DNA of 64,000 nucleotides from an uncultured Bacteroidales bacterium. Lineage in GTDB: Bacteria > Bacteroidota > Bacteroidia > Bacteroidales > UBA932. The notes below the pieces were generated by a model that saw only the letters and a list, made by a program, of their open reading frames with translations, made no database searches and was not told where the DNA came from. The translations under genes and the position numbers were made by a program. The stretch spans positions 1 through 64,000 of the forward strand of contig CAMHKQ010000001.1 of assembly GCA_946185745.1 (NCBI GenBank), written 5' to 3'. Every line of letters starts with the position of its first letter. Position 1 is the stretch's first letter. Positions 43,684 to 52,806 of the stretch are shown here, one piece after another.

Positions 43684-46600
43684 ATGAGTTTCAAAGAATA
43701 TAAACGTCTGGACCTGGTGGCCACTGCCGGTGAGGTGCTCGACCGCTGGAAAAAGGATCATGCTTTCGAAACCTCCATGAAACTGAGGGAGGGCGCCCCC
43801 GAGTTCATATTCTTTGAAGGTCCCCCCAGCGCCAACGGCATGCCGGGCATCCATCACGTGATGGCCCGCAGCATCAAGGACGCCATCTGCCGCTACAAGA
43901 CGCAGACCGGCTTCCTGGTCCGCCGCCGCGCCGGCTGGGACACCCACGGCCTCCCTGTGGAAATAGGCGTTGAAAAGAAGCTCGGCATCCATAAAGAGGA
44001 TATCGGCACCCGCATTTCCGTCGAGGAATACAACCGCACCTGCCGCTCCGAGGTCATGAAATACACCAGGGAGTGGGAAAACCTCACCGAAAGGGTGGGC
44101 TACTGGGTCGACATGAACGACCCGTACATCACCTACGACAACAGGTACATCGAAACCCTCTGGTACCTGCTCAAGGAAATCTACAAGAAGGGCCTCCTCT
44201 ATAAGGGCTTCAGCATCCAGCCGTTCAGCCCGTCCGACGGCACCGGCCTCAGCTCGCACGAGCTCAACCAGCCCGGCTGCTACAAAGACGTCACCGACAC
44301 CACCTGCACCGTCCAGTTCGAAATGATCCCGGACGATGCCCACAAGGCGCTTTTCGCCGACGGCCCCCTCTACTTCATGGCCTGGACCACCACGCCCTGG
44401 ACGCTCCCGTCCAACATGGCGCTCTGCGTCGGCCCAAAGATCAATTACGTGCGCGTTAAGGCGGCCAATCCCTACAGCGGTGCTCCCGCCGTCTACATGG
44501 TTGCCGAAGCCCTGGTAGACACCTGGTTCGGCAAGCTCGAGCACGAAGTGCTTCCCGGCACAGTCAAGGGCTCCGAGCTGGTTGGCATGAGTTACAGGCA
44601 GCTCATCCCGTGGTTCAAGAGCGCCCAGGAAGGCAAGGCCTTCATAGTCATCCCCGGCGATTACGTCACCACCGAGGACGGCACCGGCATCGTCCATATC
44701 GCCGGCACCTTCGGTGCAGACGACAAGCGTGTGAGCGAGGCCAACGGCGTCGCTGCCCTCATGGTGCGCGACAAAGACGGCGTGCGGCAGGCCCAGGTGG
44801 ACCGCCTCGGCCGTTTCTATCGCCTGGAAGACCTCGATCCCGCTTATGTCGAGTCTTCGGTGGATCCCTCCTATAAAGAGTTCGCCGGCCGCTTCGTCAA
44901 GAATGCCTTCGACGATTCCCTGCCGGCCGACGCCCCCACCCTCGACGTTGACCTCTGCGTGATGCTCAAGAACGAGGGCAAGGCATTCAAGATCCAGAAG
45001 CACGTCCATTCCTATCCGCACTCCTGGCGCACCGACAAGCCCGTGCTCTACTACCCGCTCGACGCCTGGTTCATCAAGACCACCGCCGTCAAGGAGCAGA
45101 TGGTGGAGCTCAACAAACAGATTACCTGGAAACCGGAATCCACCGGCACCGGGCGTTTCGGCCAGTGGCTCGAGAACATCCAGGACTGGAATCTCAGTCG
45201 CAGCCGTTTCTGGGGCACGCCGCTTCCCATCTGGCGCACCGAGGACGGCTCCGAAGAAAAGTGCATAGGCACCGTCCGTGAACTCTACGACGAGTGTGAA
45301 AAGGCTGTCGCGGCCGGCATCATGCATTCCAACCCGCTCAAGGACAAGGGCTTCGATCCCTCCGACATGAGCCTTGCCAATTACGACAGGATAGACCTCC
45401 ACAGGCCTTATGTAGACAATATCTTCCTGGTATCCGACTCCGGGCGCAGGATGACCCGCGAAACGGACCTCATCGACGTCTGGTTCGACTCCGGTTCAAT
45501 GCCTTATGCGCAGACCGGTCTCCGCGGCCTCGGCACTCCGGACTTCGGCCCCACCGCAGATTTCATCGCCGAAGGGGTGGACCAGACCCGCGGGTGGTTC
45601 TATACCCTTCACGCGGTTCACACCATGGTCAGCGGCACTCCCGCCTTCAAGCGCGTCATCTCCAACGGCCTTGTCCTCGACAAGGACGGCAACAAGATGA
45701 GCAAGCGCCTCGGCAACGCCGTGGATCCCTTCTACGAGCTCGACAAATACGGCGCCGACGCCCTCCGCTGGTACATGCTCACCAACGCCCAGCCCTGGGA
45801 CAACCTCCGTTTCGACGAAGTGGGAGTCGACGAGGTGCGCCGCAAGTTCTTCGGCACCCTCTACAACACCTATTCGTTCTTCGCGCTTTATGCCAACGTG
45901 GACGGCTTCGACCCGTCGGCAGAGCAGGTTCCGGTGAAGGACCGTCCCGAAATCGACCGCTGGATTCTCTCGCTGGGGAACAGCCTCGTGAGGGATGTCC
46001 GCGCCGCGTATGAAAACTACGACATAACCCTCGCCGGCCGCCTTATCCAGGACTTCGTCTGCGACCACCTCTCCAACTGGTACGTGCGCCTGAACCGCAA
46101 GCGCTTCTGGGGCGGCGGTCTTACTCAGGACAAGCTGGCGGCATACCAGACCCTGTACGGGGTGCTCAAAAACATAGCGCTGCTTTCGGCGCCCATTGCC
46201 CCCTTCTTCTCGGACCAGCTGTGGCTCGATCTCGTTCCCGGCTCAAAGTGCGTCCATTACGAGCTCATGCCCGAGTCCGATACCGCCCTGATCGACGCCG
46301 ACCTCGAGGAACGCATGGCCCTGGCCCAGAAGGCTACGTCGCTGGTGCTGGCACTTCGCCGCAAGGTGAACATCAAGGTGCGCCAGCCGCTCGGCAAGAT
46401 GGTCATTCCGGTGCTGTCCGAGAAGCTCCGCACCCAGCTCGAACAGGTCAAGAACCTGGTTCTCACCGAGGTGAACGTGAAGGAGGCGGAGTTTATCTCC
46501 GACACCGCGGGCATCATCACCAAGAAAATCAAACCCAACTTCAGGAGCCTGGGCAAGAAATACGGCCCGCGCATGAAGGAGATAGCCGGCGCATTCGCCG

Positions 46601-47052
46601 GAATGGAACAGTCTGTCATTTCCGCAATTGAAATGGCCGGCACATACACCCTGGCGCTTGCAGGCGGCCCCGTGGAGCTTGTTCCCGAAGACTACGAAAT
46701 CTCTTCCGAGGACATGCCCGGATGGCTCGTGGCCAGCGAAGGCCAGCTCACGATAGCCCTCGATGTGGAGGTCACCGAATCCCTGCGCCGGGAAGGCACG
46801 GCCCGCGAGCTCATCAACCGCATCCAGAACATACGCAAAGACAACGGGTTCGACGTTACCGACAAGGTAGACGTGGTCATCATCGCCACGGGCGGCGCCC
46901 TTCAGGAAATCACGGCTTCCCTCGAGGAGTATAAAGACTTCATAGCTTCGCAGACGCTCGCGCTGTCCATCGGGCTGTCCCAGGACGGAGACGGCTCGGA
47001 AGTCGAGTGGAACGAAGGCTTCATCAGAATAAAAGTAACAAGAAAACTATAA
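43684..47052 (+). CDS. ileS: Isoleucyl-tRNA synthetase
   Basis: 1122 aa, the long form of IleRS common in Bacteroidetes. HIGH-equivalent GIHH in PPSANGMPGIHHV (about 43-55), editing domain (about 200-400), catalytic DGNKMSKRLGN with KMSKR at 671-675, then the anticodon-binding helical domain and a C-terminal extension (DUF5915-like) to the end. Charges tRNA-Ile. It is followed closely by the DksA-like gene and lspA in one unit. Confidence 0.97.
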   Translation: MSFKEYKRLDLVATAGEVLDRWKKDHAFETSMKLREGAPEFIFFEGPPSANGMPGIHHVMARSIKDAICRYKTQTGFLVRRRAGWDTHGLPVEIGVEKKLGIHKEDIGTRISVEEYNRTCRSEVMKYTREWENLTERVGYWVDMNDPYITYDNRYIETLWYLLKEIYKKGLLYKGFSIQPFSPSDGTGLSSHELNQPGCYKDVTDTTCTVQFEMIPDDAHKALFADGPLYFMAWTTTPWTLPSNMALCVGPKINYVRVKAANPYSGAPAVYMVAEALVDTWFGKLEHEVLPGTVKGSELVGMSYRQLIPWFKSAQEGKAFIVIPGDYVTTEDGTGIVHIAGTFGADDKRVSEANGVAALMVRDKDGVRQAQVDRLGRFYRLEDLDPAYVESSVDPSYKEFAGRFVKNAFDDSLPADAPTLDVDLCVMLKNEGKAFKIQKHVHSYPHSWRTDKPVLYYPLDAWFIKTTAVKEQMVELNKQITWKPESTGTGRFGQWLENIQDWNLSRSRFWGTPLPIWRTEDGSEEKCIGTVRELYDECEKAVAAGIMHSNPLKDKGFDPSDMSLANYDRIDLHRPYVDNIFLVSDSGRRMTRETDLIDVWFDSGSMPYAQTGLRGLGTPDFGPTADFIAEGVDQTRGWFYTLHAVHTMVSGTPAFKRVISNGLVLDKDGNKMSKRLGNAVDPFYELDKYGADALRWYMLTNAQPWDNLRFDEVGVDEVRRKFFGTLYNTYSFFALYANVDGFDPSAEQVPVKDRPEIDRWILSLGNSLVRDVRAAYENYDITLAGRLIQDFVCDHLSNWYVRLNRKRFWGGGLTQDKLAAYQTLYGVLKNIALLSAPIAPFFSDQLWLDLVPGSKCVHYELMPESDTALIDADLEERMALAQKATSLVLALRRKVNIKVRQPLGKMVIPVLSEKLRTQLEQVKNLVLTEVNVKEAEFISDTAGIITKKIKPNFRSLGKKYGPRMKEIAGAFAGMEQSVISAIEMAGTYTLALAGGPVELVPEDYEISSEDMPGWLVASEGQLTIALDVEVTESLRREGTARELINRIQNIRKDNGFDVTDKVDVVIIATGGALQEITASLEEYKDFIASQTLALSIGLSQDGDGSEVEWNEGFIRIKVTRKL

Positions 47053-47057
47053 GAACT

Positions 47058-47462
47058 ATGGCAGAAGAAACCACAAAGACGCGCTATTCCGATGAGGAAC
47101 TTGAGGAATTCAGGGTCATCATCGAGAACATGCTTGCCAAAGCCCGGGCAGAGTACAACACCCTGAGCCAGGTGGTTATGCATGGCGGCAACAATGACAT
47201 TGAAGACACTTCACCATCCTTCAAGACGGTCGAGGACGACGGAGCGAACCAGCTCACCAAAGAAGAGGCCAGCCAGCTCGCCCAGCGCCAGTACAAGTTC
47301 ATCAAGAACCTCGAGGCTGCGCTCCTGCGAATCGAAAACAAGACCTACGGCGTCTGCCGCGTGACAGGCAAGCTCATCCCCAAGGAGAGGCTCCGTCTCG
47401 TCCCGCACGCTACGCTTACCGTAGAAGCAAAGGAAATGCTGGCAAAGCAGGGCAAGAACTGA
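47058..47462 (+). CDS. TraR/DksA-family protein without zinc cysteines
   Basis: 134 aa. Long N-terminal coiled coil and a C-terminal segment TYGVCRVTGKLIPKERLRLV that aligns with the DksA/TraR zinc-finger region, but only one of the four zinc cysteines (the Cys of GVCRVTGK) remains. DksA-type proteins enter the RNA polymerase secondary channel and modulate initiation with ppGpp. Cys-poor versions occur in Bacteroidetes. Six bases after ileS and five before lspA. Confidence 0.9.
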   Translation: MAEETTKTRYSDEELEEFRVIIENMLAKARAEYNTLSQVVMHGGNNDIEDTSPSFKTVEDDGANQLTKEEASQLAQRQYKFIKNLEAALLRIENKTYGVCRVTGKLIPKERLRLVPHATLTVEAKEMLAKQGKN

Positions 47463-47466
47463 TCCC

Positions 47467-48024
47467 ATGAAACTGTCCAGAGGCGCACGGCTCATCATTC
47501 TCGGAATCGTTCTGGTGGTCGTAGATCAGGTCATCAAGGTCCTGGTCAAGACCAACATGACCATCGGGCAGCAAATCCCGGTGATAGGCCAGTGGTTCCG
47601 CCTGTGCTTCATCGAGAACGAGGGCATGGCCTTCGGCATGAAGTTCGGAGGCATGGTGGGCAAGTTCATCCTGAGCCTGTTCCGCATATGCCTGTGCGGC
47701 GCGCTGATATGGTGGATATCCTCCCTTAACAAAAAGGGAAAGGCCCCCGTGGGTGTGCTGGTGGGCCTTACTCTCATTACCGCCGGGGCCTTCGGGAACA
47801 TTATCGACAGCCTCTTTTACGGGCTTGTGTGGGACTATGCTCCCTTCATGTTCGGAAAGGTAGTGGATATGTTCTATTTCCCGATAATCCGTTCGGGAGA
47901 AAAGGTGATATTCTTCAGCCCCGTGTTCAATTTCGCGGACAGCTGCGTCACGGTGGGAGCATTTTATCTGGTTCTCTTCCAGTGGAAATTCTTCTCCAAG
48001 GAAGAAAAGGAGGAAAAGGAGTAA
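47467..48024 (+). CDS. lspA: Lipoprotein signal peptidase (signal peptidase II)
   Basis: 185 aa inner-membrane aspartyl protease that removes lipoprotein signal peptides. Four hydrophobic segments; catalytic aspartates in AFGNIIDSLFYG and FNFADSCVT. VVDQVIKVLVK and FIENEGMAFGM are family motifs. Essential for maturing the many lipoproteins seen in this window. The ileS-dksA-lspA arrangement is common in Bacteroidetes. Confidence 0.96.
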   Translation: MKLSRGARLIILGIVLVVVDQVIKVLVKTNMTIGQQIPVIGQWFRLCFIENEGMAFGMKFGGMVGKFILSLFRICLCGALIWWISSLNKKGKAPVGVLVGLTLITAGAFGNIIDSLFYGLVWDYAPFMFGKVVDMFYFPIIRSGEKVIFFSPVFNFADSCVTVGAFYLVLFQWKFFSKEEKEEKE

Positions 48025-48690
48025 TCAGAACAGATACGACACTCCGGCCTGCATATTCAAAGTATGCAGGTTTTTGTTTACATAACCCGACCTGTCCAGC
48101 AGACCGTAATATGCGCCGATTTGCAGGCGCAGCTTTCCGAAGAAGTCAAAGCCTATGCTGCCTCCGGCAAGGATGTCGAAGCGGGAGTATTCGGCGAAAT
48201 TGTTTTCAGGGGCAAAATAGCTCACATTCCGCTCCACCTCGGCTCCAAGGTCGTCGGACCAGAAGGAGTAGGACCTGGAATCGAGACACCATGAGAAAAC
48301 GGGGCCGAGGTTTGCGTGAAGCCCGAAGACCTCGCTCACGGGTACGTTTATGCCCGCATTGAGCGGAATGGCCAGATAATGCTCCTCATGGGAGTTGCTG
48401 CCGAATTCGGAAACTATATCGAATACAGGGTCATTCATAATATGCGGAAAGGCTATTCCTTTGCCTCCGATATGATAATAGTACAGCCCCGTACCTGCCT
48501 CGAGCCCGTATGGGAGGGCTCTGAAGGAGTATGCCGCACCCGCATAGTAACCTTGCGAAATGGCCCTGGAGCCGCTGCTGTGATCGAAGGATATGGAGTA
48601 GATATAACCTGCATCAGCCACAACCTGTGCGCGGGAAGTGGCCGATGCAAGGAATAGAAATGCGGATATTATGAGAAATGCCCTTTTCAT
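48025..48690 (-). CDS. Outer-membrane beta-barrel protein (PorT-like)
   Basis: 221 aa. Signal peptide ending near SATSRAQ, then alternating amphipathic strands (GLEAGTGLYYYHIG, AIPLNAGINVPVSEVFGLHANLGP) and a terminal aromatic residue (GVSYLF) as in outer-membrane barrels. Predicted eight-stranded barrel; function unknown. It lies 11 bp downstream of a paralogue with the same strand layout. Its 3' end contains the convergent lspA terminator. Confidence 0.85.
   Translation of the reverse strand: MKRAFLIISAFLFLASATSRAQVVADAGYIYSISFDHSSGSRAISQGYYAGAAYSFRALPYGLEAGTGLYYYHIGGKGIAFPHIMNDPVFDIVSEFGSNSHEEHYLAIPLNAGINVPVSEVFGLHANLGPVFSWCLDSRSYSFWSDDLGAEVERNVSYFAPENNFAEYSRFDILAGGSIGFDFFGKLRLQIGAYYGLLDRSGYVNKNLHTLNMQAGVSYLF
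48048..48075 (+). terminator. Intrinsic terminator of ileS-lspA inside a convergent gene
   Basis: CCTGCATA (48048-48055) and TATGCAGG (48063-48070) form an eight-base stem with a seven-base loop, followed by five T. It lies within the 3' coding end of the minus-strand outer-membrane gene that stops at 48025. Confidence 0.6.
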
Positions 48691-48701
48691 GCCCCGGACT
48701 G

Positions 48702-49355
48702 CTAGAATATAAAGGAGACTCCGGCGAAGATTTCCGAGCGGTGAAGGCTGCTGTTTTCGCCGCCGTCACGGTCGAGCAGACCATAGCGGTAGCCGGCCTG
48801 AATGCGGATGAGCCCCTGGATTTCGGTTCCGAGACCGCCGCCTACCAGGACGTCGAAGGGCTTGTAGTCCTCGTCCAGCTCAAAATTGTTGATGGTGTCC
48901 TCCTTGCCGATGTCGCCGATTATGGGCAGGTTGATGGATGCGTTGTATTTAGTGGTGGAAGAAACGCAGTAGCTGAGCGAGGGGCCCGCAAATGCGAACA
49001 CCTTGATACCGTTGCCGATGAAGGTCCCGAAACGCAGGTTCACGGGCAGGGAGATATAGTGCTCGTTCAGCCTCAGATCGTAGCTGCCGCTGATGTCGCC
49101 TATGATGTTGGCGGAGTCGGAATCGCTGGAAGTGAGGTAATTATAGTACAGGCCGGTGTTGACATCAAGCCCGTTTGCAATATTGCAGGTGTAGCTGGCG
49201 CCGGCAAAGAAACCCTGGGCTGCGGCGTCGATTACGTTCGAACCTATCATTTCCTTGTTCATGGAAAACAGATAGCCGGCGTCGATGGACGGCTGTGCGA
49301 TTGCCATTCCCGCTGCTGCAGCGAGGACGGAGAGAGTGATGATGATTTTTTTCAT
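48702..49355 (-). CDS. Outer-membrane beta-barrel protein, paralogue of the next gene
   Basis: 217 aa. Signal peptide (about 1-20, ending GMAIAQ), mature part starting PSIDAGYLFSMN, shared motif layout with the 48025-48690 product: GLDVNTGLYYNYL, ISLPVNLRFGTFIG, and C-terminal GVSFIF. A tandem duplicate whose copies have diverged strongly. Located in the outer membrane; role unknown. Probably cotranscribed with the upstream EF-hand gene (27 bp gap). Confidence 0.85.
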   Translation of the reverse strand: MKKIIITLSVLAAAAGMAIAQPSIDAGYLFSMNKEMIGSNVIDAAAQGFFAGASYTCNIANGLDVNTGLYYNYLTSSDSDSANIIGDISGSYDLRLNEHYISLPVNLRFGTFIGNGIKVFAFAGPSLSYCVSSTTKYNASINLPIIGDIGKEDTINNFELDEDYKPFDVLVGGGLGTEIQGLIRIQAGYRYGLLDRDGGENSSLHRSEIFAGVSFIF

Positions 49356-49382
49356 ATCAGTTTAGTAGATAGGGTTATACAA

Positions 49383-51482
49383 TTAAAACAGAATGCCGAA
49401 ATACCACAGGCAGAAAGCTGCCGCCACCAGAAGCACGAGTACGGTAATGATAATGGTGCGGGTGCGGCGCCTGGCCTTTTTAGCCTTTTCGTCCACCTCG
49501 GAAAGGAGGGGGAACTTGGCGAGCTGGGTGAGGGTCTTGCCGAACTTCACGCGCACGTAGGAAGCCGCGTTCATGGCCCATCCGTTGGCGTTGAGCACAG
49601 CCCCGAGGTCGCGGTGGCGGAGATGTATCCAGGTGAGGATGACGGACGGCAGGCTGATGATGAGCATGAGAGCCAGCAGAACCAGCAGCAGCTTCCATGG
49701 CCAGAGCGACACGGCGCCCTTGATGAGGGCGTTGAGCGCCACGCCTATGGCACCTACCGCCAGGCCTATGGCCGCGAAAATGCCGGCGTACTTGGCTATG
49801 TCGAATCCGCCTGCAGCGGGAGCGGCGCCCGGAGCTGCCTGGGCGGTAGAGGTCATGCCGGCGAAGGCTTTGTCGTCTTTCTCCTTGGCCTTTTTGGTGA
49901 AGAGGCCTCCGACCCATTTGCCGAATTTGCGGTATGGAGCCCAGAATGCCTGCCTGAGGCTGAGGGGATTGTCGATTATTTTGGTGACGGTGGCGTCGTA
50001 TACCTCGCCAGCGCGGTCGTAAAAGATGGCGTTTTTGCCGACCCTGAGGCCCCTGGTTTCACCGTTGGTGACCACGGCCGCGATGTCGAAGCTCTTATTG
50101 CTTGTCTTCGACGTGCAGGCCAGATACAGGATGTACATCCAGCTGAGGCCGGCCATGTCGCCATGTTTGCCCATGTCGCTGACCTTTATGCAGAGGTCGC
50201 AGCGGCGCTGGTCGATGAAGAGCTCACCGGCCTGGAACATCGCCTTTCCGCCCGGAACGTAGAACTCCTTGAAGCTCACGTAGTTGCAGAGGAAGCTGTA
50301 GAAGTAGCGGTAAAGATGCAGGACTTTGTCGACAGTCTCGATGGAGATTGCCTCCTGTTCGAGGGCCTTGTCGGAAGCTATGAGGGCGAGGAGATCGTCC
50401 TTGCGGGAGTCCTTGAGTACGGTCTTCACTGCGTCGAGCCCGAGCGGCTCCACTTCGCCGCCCTTCTTTTCGGCCATCCAGGCCCTGTAGGGTTCGAATT
50501 TGGCGAGGACTGCATTCCATTCCTCCTCGGTGACGGAATCCTTGCCTTCAAAGTCCTTGACAAGCGATGCCACTGCGGCGATGCGGGAAGCCCATGCGGG
50601 GTTGAGGCCCTTCTTGAGCGGGAGTTTGCCGCCTGCTTCGGGGCGGGCGACGGGATATTCGGACAGCTCTTCTTCGCGCCCCGCAAGATCCTGAGCGCCG
50701 AGCACTTTCAGCTTTTCAACATCGACGTCTACGGCGGCGCTGGCATCGGCATCGAAGCCGATCAGCTTGCAGCGCATGAAATAGTCTTCCACCTTGGCCT
50801 TTACGGCATCTACCGCTGCGAGTGCGGCGGGAGTGTCGGCATAGGGAGCTGTTTCCTTCCCGGCCGCGGCCTGCCATGCGGCGTAGTCGGCGCAGGCAGT
50901 GTAGAAGGCCTCAATCTGCTCCTGGGTGATGCCCTGCTCGCCGCAGCGGTCGGGGGCGCCGCCAGATATCTCAAGTATGGTCTTGACGAGAGCCTGGAGG
51001 CCTTCGTCTTCACCGGCGGATATCAGGGTGATGACGCCGTCGCCGTTGAACTTGCTGCCGGCGAATATACGCGCATTGTCGGAAGTGTCTTCCTGGCAGA
51101 TGCTGTCTTTTTCGAGCCCCAGGTTGCGGAGAATCTGGCGGGCCGATTTCTGGAGCGTGGCGCCTTCGGGGTTGTCGGTGTTGAAGGCGTCGAGGGAGAG
51201 TTCGGAGCGCCCTTCAAGGAGCTCGTCGGGATTGCGCAGGATGCCTGTGATCCACTGTGCGGCGGCAATCACTTCGTCTACGTGGATGATACCGTCGCCG
51301 TTGGAATCGATGATTTCGAGGGTGCGGCGGTCGAATTCGAGATCTTTTACGGGTGCGCTGAGCACCGTCCACATCTTGCGGTCCAGTTCGCCGAGCCTGG
51401 CGATGTCTTCGCCGTTGCGGATTTCCACGCGGGCGGATCCTCCGGTTTCGGCGAATTTGAAATTATAGCCTTTGTTGTCCAT
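49383..51482 (-). CDS. Large EF-hand-containing membrane protein, function unknown
   Basis: 699 aa from the ATG at 51482. Near the N-terminus IDSNGDGIIHVDE (about residues 58-70) is a canonical EF-hand loop, and KFNGDGVITL a weaker second one. The middle (about 150-530) is a soluble alpha/beta region with no motif I know. Near the C-terminus are a Gly/Ala-rich helix, two transmembrane segments (about 575-620) and a final one (about 675-697). No signal peptide. A calcium-sensing membrane protein is a fair description; function is unknown. The -7 box TAACTTTG at 51508-51501 lies in the end of the preceding LOG gene. Confidence 0.82.
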   Translation of the reverse strand: MDNKGYNFKFAETGGSARVEIRNGEDIARLGELDRKMWTVLSAPVKDLEFDRRTLEIIDSNGDGIIHVDEVIAAAQWITGILRNPDELLEGRSELSLDAFNTDNPEGATLQKSARQILRNLGLEKDSICQEDTSDNARIFAGSKFNGDGVITLISAGEDEGLQALVKTILEISGGAPDRCGEQGITQEQIEAFYTACADYAAWQAAAGKETAPYADTPAALAAVDAVKAKVEDYFMRCKLIGFDADASAAVDVDVEKLKVLGAQDLAGREEELSEYPVARPEAGGKLPLKKGLNPAWASRIAAVASLVKDFEGKDSVTEEEWNAVLAKFEPYRAWMAEKKGGEVEPLGLDAVKTVLKDSRKDDLLALIASDKALEQEAISIETVDKVLHLYRYFYSFLCNYVSFKEFYVPGGKAMFQAGELFIDQRRCDLCIKVSDMGKHGDMAGLSWMYILYLACTSKTSNKSFDIAAVVTNGETRGLRVGKNAIFYDRAGEVYDATVTKIIDNPLSLRQAFWAPYRKFGKWVGGLFTKKAKEKDDKAFAGMTSTAQAAPGAAPAAGGFDIAKYAGIFAAIGLAVGAIGVALNALIKGAVSLWPWKLLLVLLALMLIISLPSVILTWIHLRHRDLGAVLNANGWAMNAASYVRVKFGKTLTQLAKFPLLSEVDEKAKKARRRTRTIIITVLVLLVAAAFCLWYFGILF

Positions 51483-51492
51483 ATGAATCGCT

Positions 51493-52083
51493 TTATTTCT
51501 CAAAGTTAGCAAAAAAATTCCGAATCTTTCCCACGAGCTCCTCCGGCGTGCCCGCCACGATGAAGAGGTCGAGGTCTTCCCTGCCCGTGAAGGCGGCGTC
51601 GGTCATGTTGCGGATGAGCTTCAGCAGGGGATCGTAATAGCCGTCGAGGTTGAGGATGGCCACGGGCTTGTTGAAGCGGTCGAGTTCGTTGCCCTCGAAG
51701 AACGAAAAGAACTCGTGCATGGTGCCGTAGCTTCCGGGGAGGATGATGCAGATGTCGGACATCTGCTCCATGGTCCTGATACGCTCGTCGAAGGTGCCGG
51801 CTTCGAGATAGGTGTAGCCTCCGTATCCTTCGCCCTTCTGACGGACATCCAGCCCTTCACTGGCGTATACCTTGCGCCCTTTGAACCCTTTCGGGAAGAC
51901 TCCGGTAATCTTTCCGCCGGCTTCCATCACGCCTTCGGACATGGCGCCCATGGTGCCTACCCTGGCGCCTCCGTAAATCACTTCGATGCCTTCGGCTGCC
52001 AGGAGCCTGCCCAGTTCGCGGGCGTTCTTCATGTATTTGGGATCGTTCCCTGGATTCGAGCCCAGGTAAACCGCTGCTTTCAT
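51493..52083 (-). CDS. LOG family (TIGR00730) nucleotide 5'-monophosphate phosphoribohydrolase-like protein
   Basis: 196 aa from the ATG at 52083 (52089 also possible). YGGARVGTMGAMSEGVMEAG is the first LOG motif; the second, normally PGGxGTxxE, reads PGSYGTMHE, keeping Gly, Thr and Glu. Family members cleave cytokinin or other nucleoside monophosphates to base plus ribose 5-phosphate. Ends 10 bases before the EF-hand start. It is a Rossmann-like SLOG-superfamily protein, but I see no reason to tie it to the TIR/RyR island. Confidence 0.9.
   Translation of the reverse strand: MKAAVYLGSNPGNDPKYMKNARELGRLLAAEGIEVIYGGARVGTMGAMSEGVMEAGGKITGVFPKGFKGRKVYASEGLDVRQKGEGYGGYTYLEAGTFDERIRTMEQMSDICIILPGSYGTMHEFFSFFEGNELDRFNKPVAILNLDGYYDPLLKLIRNMTDAAFTGREDLDLFIVAGTPEELVGKIRNFFANFEK
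51501..51508 (-). promoter_or_regulatory. -7 box of the EF-hand gene
   Basis: TAACTTTG on the minus strand, matching TAnnTTTG, 18 bases before the ATG at 51482 and inside the last codons of the LOG gene. Confidence 0.5.
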
Positions 52084-52093
52084 AATCATGTGC

Positions 52094-52717
52094 TTAAAGA
52101 TTTTTGACGAATTTGAGGAGAGGGGAATCCATCATGGTCTGCGGGGAATAGCCCGGCCCCTCGGGGATTGGGCGGCCTATAATGGCAAAGAGCTGGTTCC
52201 AGTACTGCGGGATTTCCCCGTCGGGCAGCGAGAAGTCCAGCGGGACCGTCTTGAAAAGGCTGTCCCCGAAAGCCGTGATGTAGGAATCCTGTACCAGCTC
52301 GGTGCAGTAGCGGGCGTCGTTGCCCGGTTTGAAATCTATGTCGTACGGAAGGCCCGTGAGGGAGCGGGCGTTGGAAACGAAGCGCATGGCCTCCCTGTTG
52401 TCTTTCAGGCGATAGACCATCATGGGAGGCAGCTTGCCGTCCTTGAGGGTGAAGTCGCTCAGGAGGGTGTCGAGCGGATGGCGCTCGACGCCGTGGGCCA
52501 GGGTCGCGTCAATCACGGAAACCCCGTCGCGGCCTACATCGGCAATGGCCACGTGAATGATATTGAGCTTTTCGGAGACCGGCTCGGGAGCGTCCGCGTC
52601 AAGACTGTAATCTGACGGAAGGGCTACGAAGATGAGGTCTCCGCTCTGCAGCCTGCCGCCGGTGCATGCCTGGAGAAAGATGAGCCCGGCAAGGGCAAAT
52701 ATAGGCGCTATTCTCAT
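52094..52717 (-). CDS. YiiX/YebB-like permuted NlpC/P60 peptidase lipoprotein
   Basis: 207 aa. Lipobox LQAC (Cys18). SGDLIFVALP, NIIHVAIADV (His55), LPYDIDF and RYCTELVQDSY (Cys138) follow the order of the circularly permuted papain-like YiiX family, where His precedes Cys. Probably an amidase or thioesterase acting in the envelope. Stops 4 to 10 bp before the LOG start, so may share its transcript. No -7 box is evident upstream. Confidence 0.85.
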   Translation of the reverse strand: MRIAPIFALAGLIFLQACTGGRLQSGDLIFVALPSDYSLDADAPEPVSEKLNIIHVAIADVGRDGVSVIDATLAHGVERHPLDTLLSDFTLKDGKLPPMMVYRLKDNREAMRFVSNARSLTGLPYDIDFKPGNDARYCTELVQDSYITAFGDSLFKTVPLDFSLPDGEIPQYWNQLFAIIGRPIPEGPGYSPQTMMDSPLLKFVKNL

Positions 52718-52767
52718 ATTAAGCTTGCATTTGCAGTATTAGTGGCCCTAAGTTAGCAATAATTTGC

Positions 52768-52775
52768 TATCTTTG
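52768..52775 (+). promoter_or_regulatory. -7 box of the RyR-TIR-PEGA operon
   Basis: TATCTTTG matches TAnnTTTG and lies 31 bases before the RyR-protein ATG. A -33 TTTG is not evident at the expected distance. Confidence 0.55.
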
Positions 52776-52806
52776 AAAATTGAACCACATTTCATCAGGC
52801 ACCATT

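Noticed and set aside
43621..45402. 593-codon minus-strand open frame opposite ileS
   Set aside because: Antisense shadow of ileS; also covers the ileS promoter.
48678..51509. 943-codon plus-strand open frame opposite the EF-hand and outer-membrane genes
   Set aside because: It runs antisense through two well-supported genes, has no family features, and reflects the absence of stops caused by high G+C and codon bias on the other strand.
51493..52083. LOG protein as part of the TIR/RyR island (SLOG-type sensor)
   Set aside because: Opposite strand, separated from the RyR gene by the YiiX-like gene, and of the widespread housekeeping LOG subtype.
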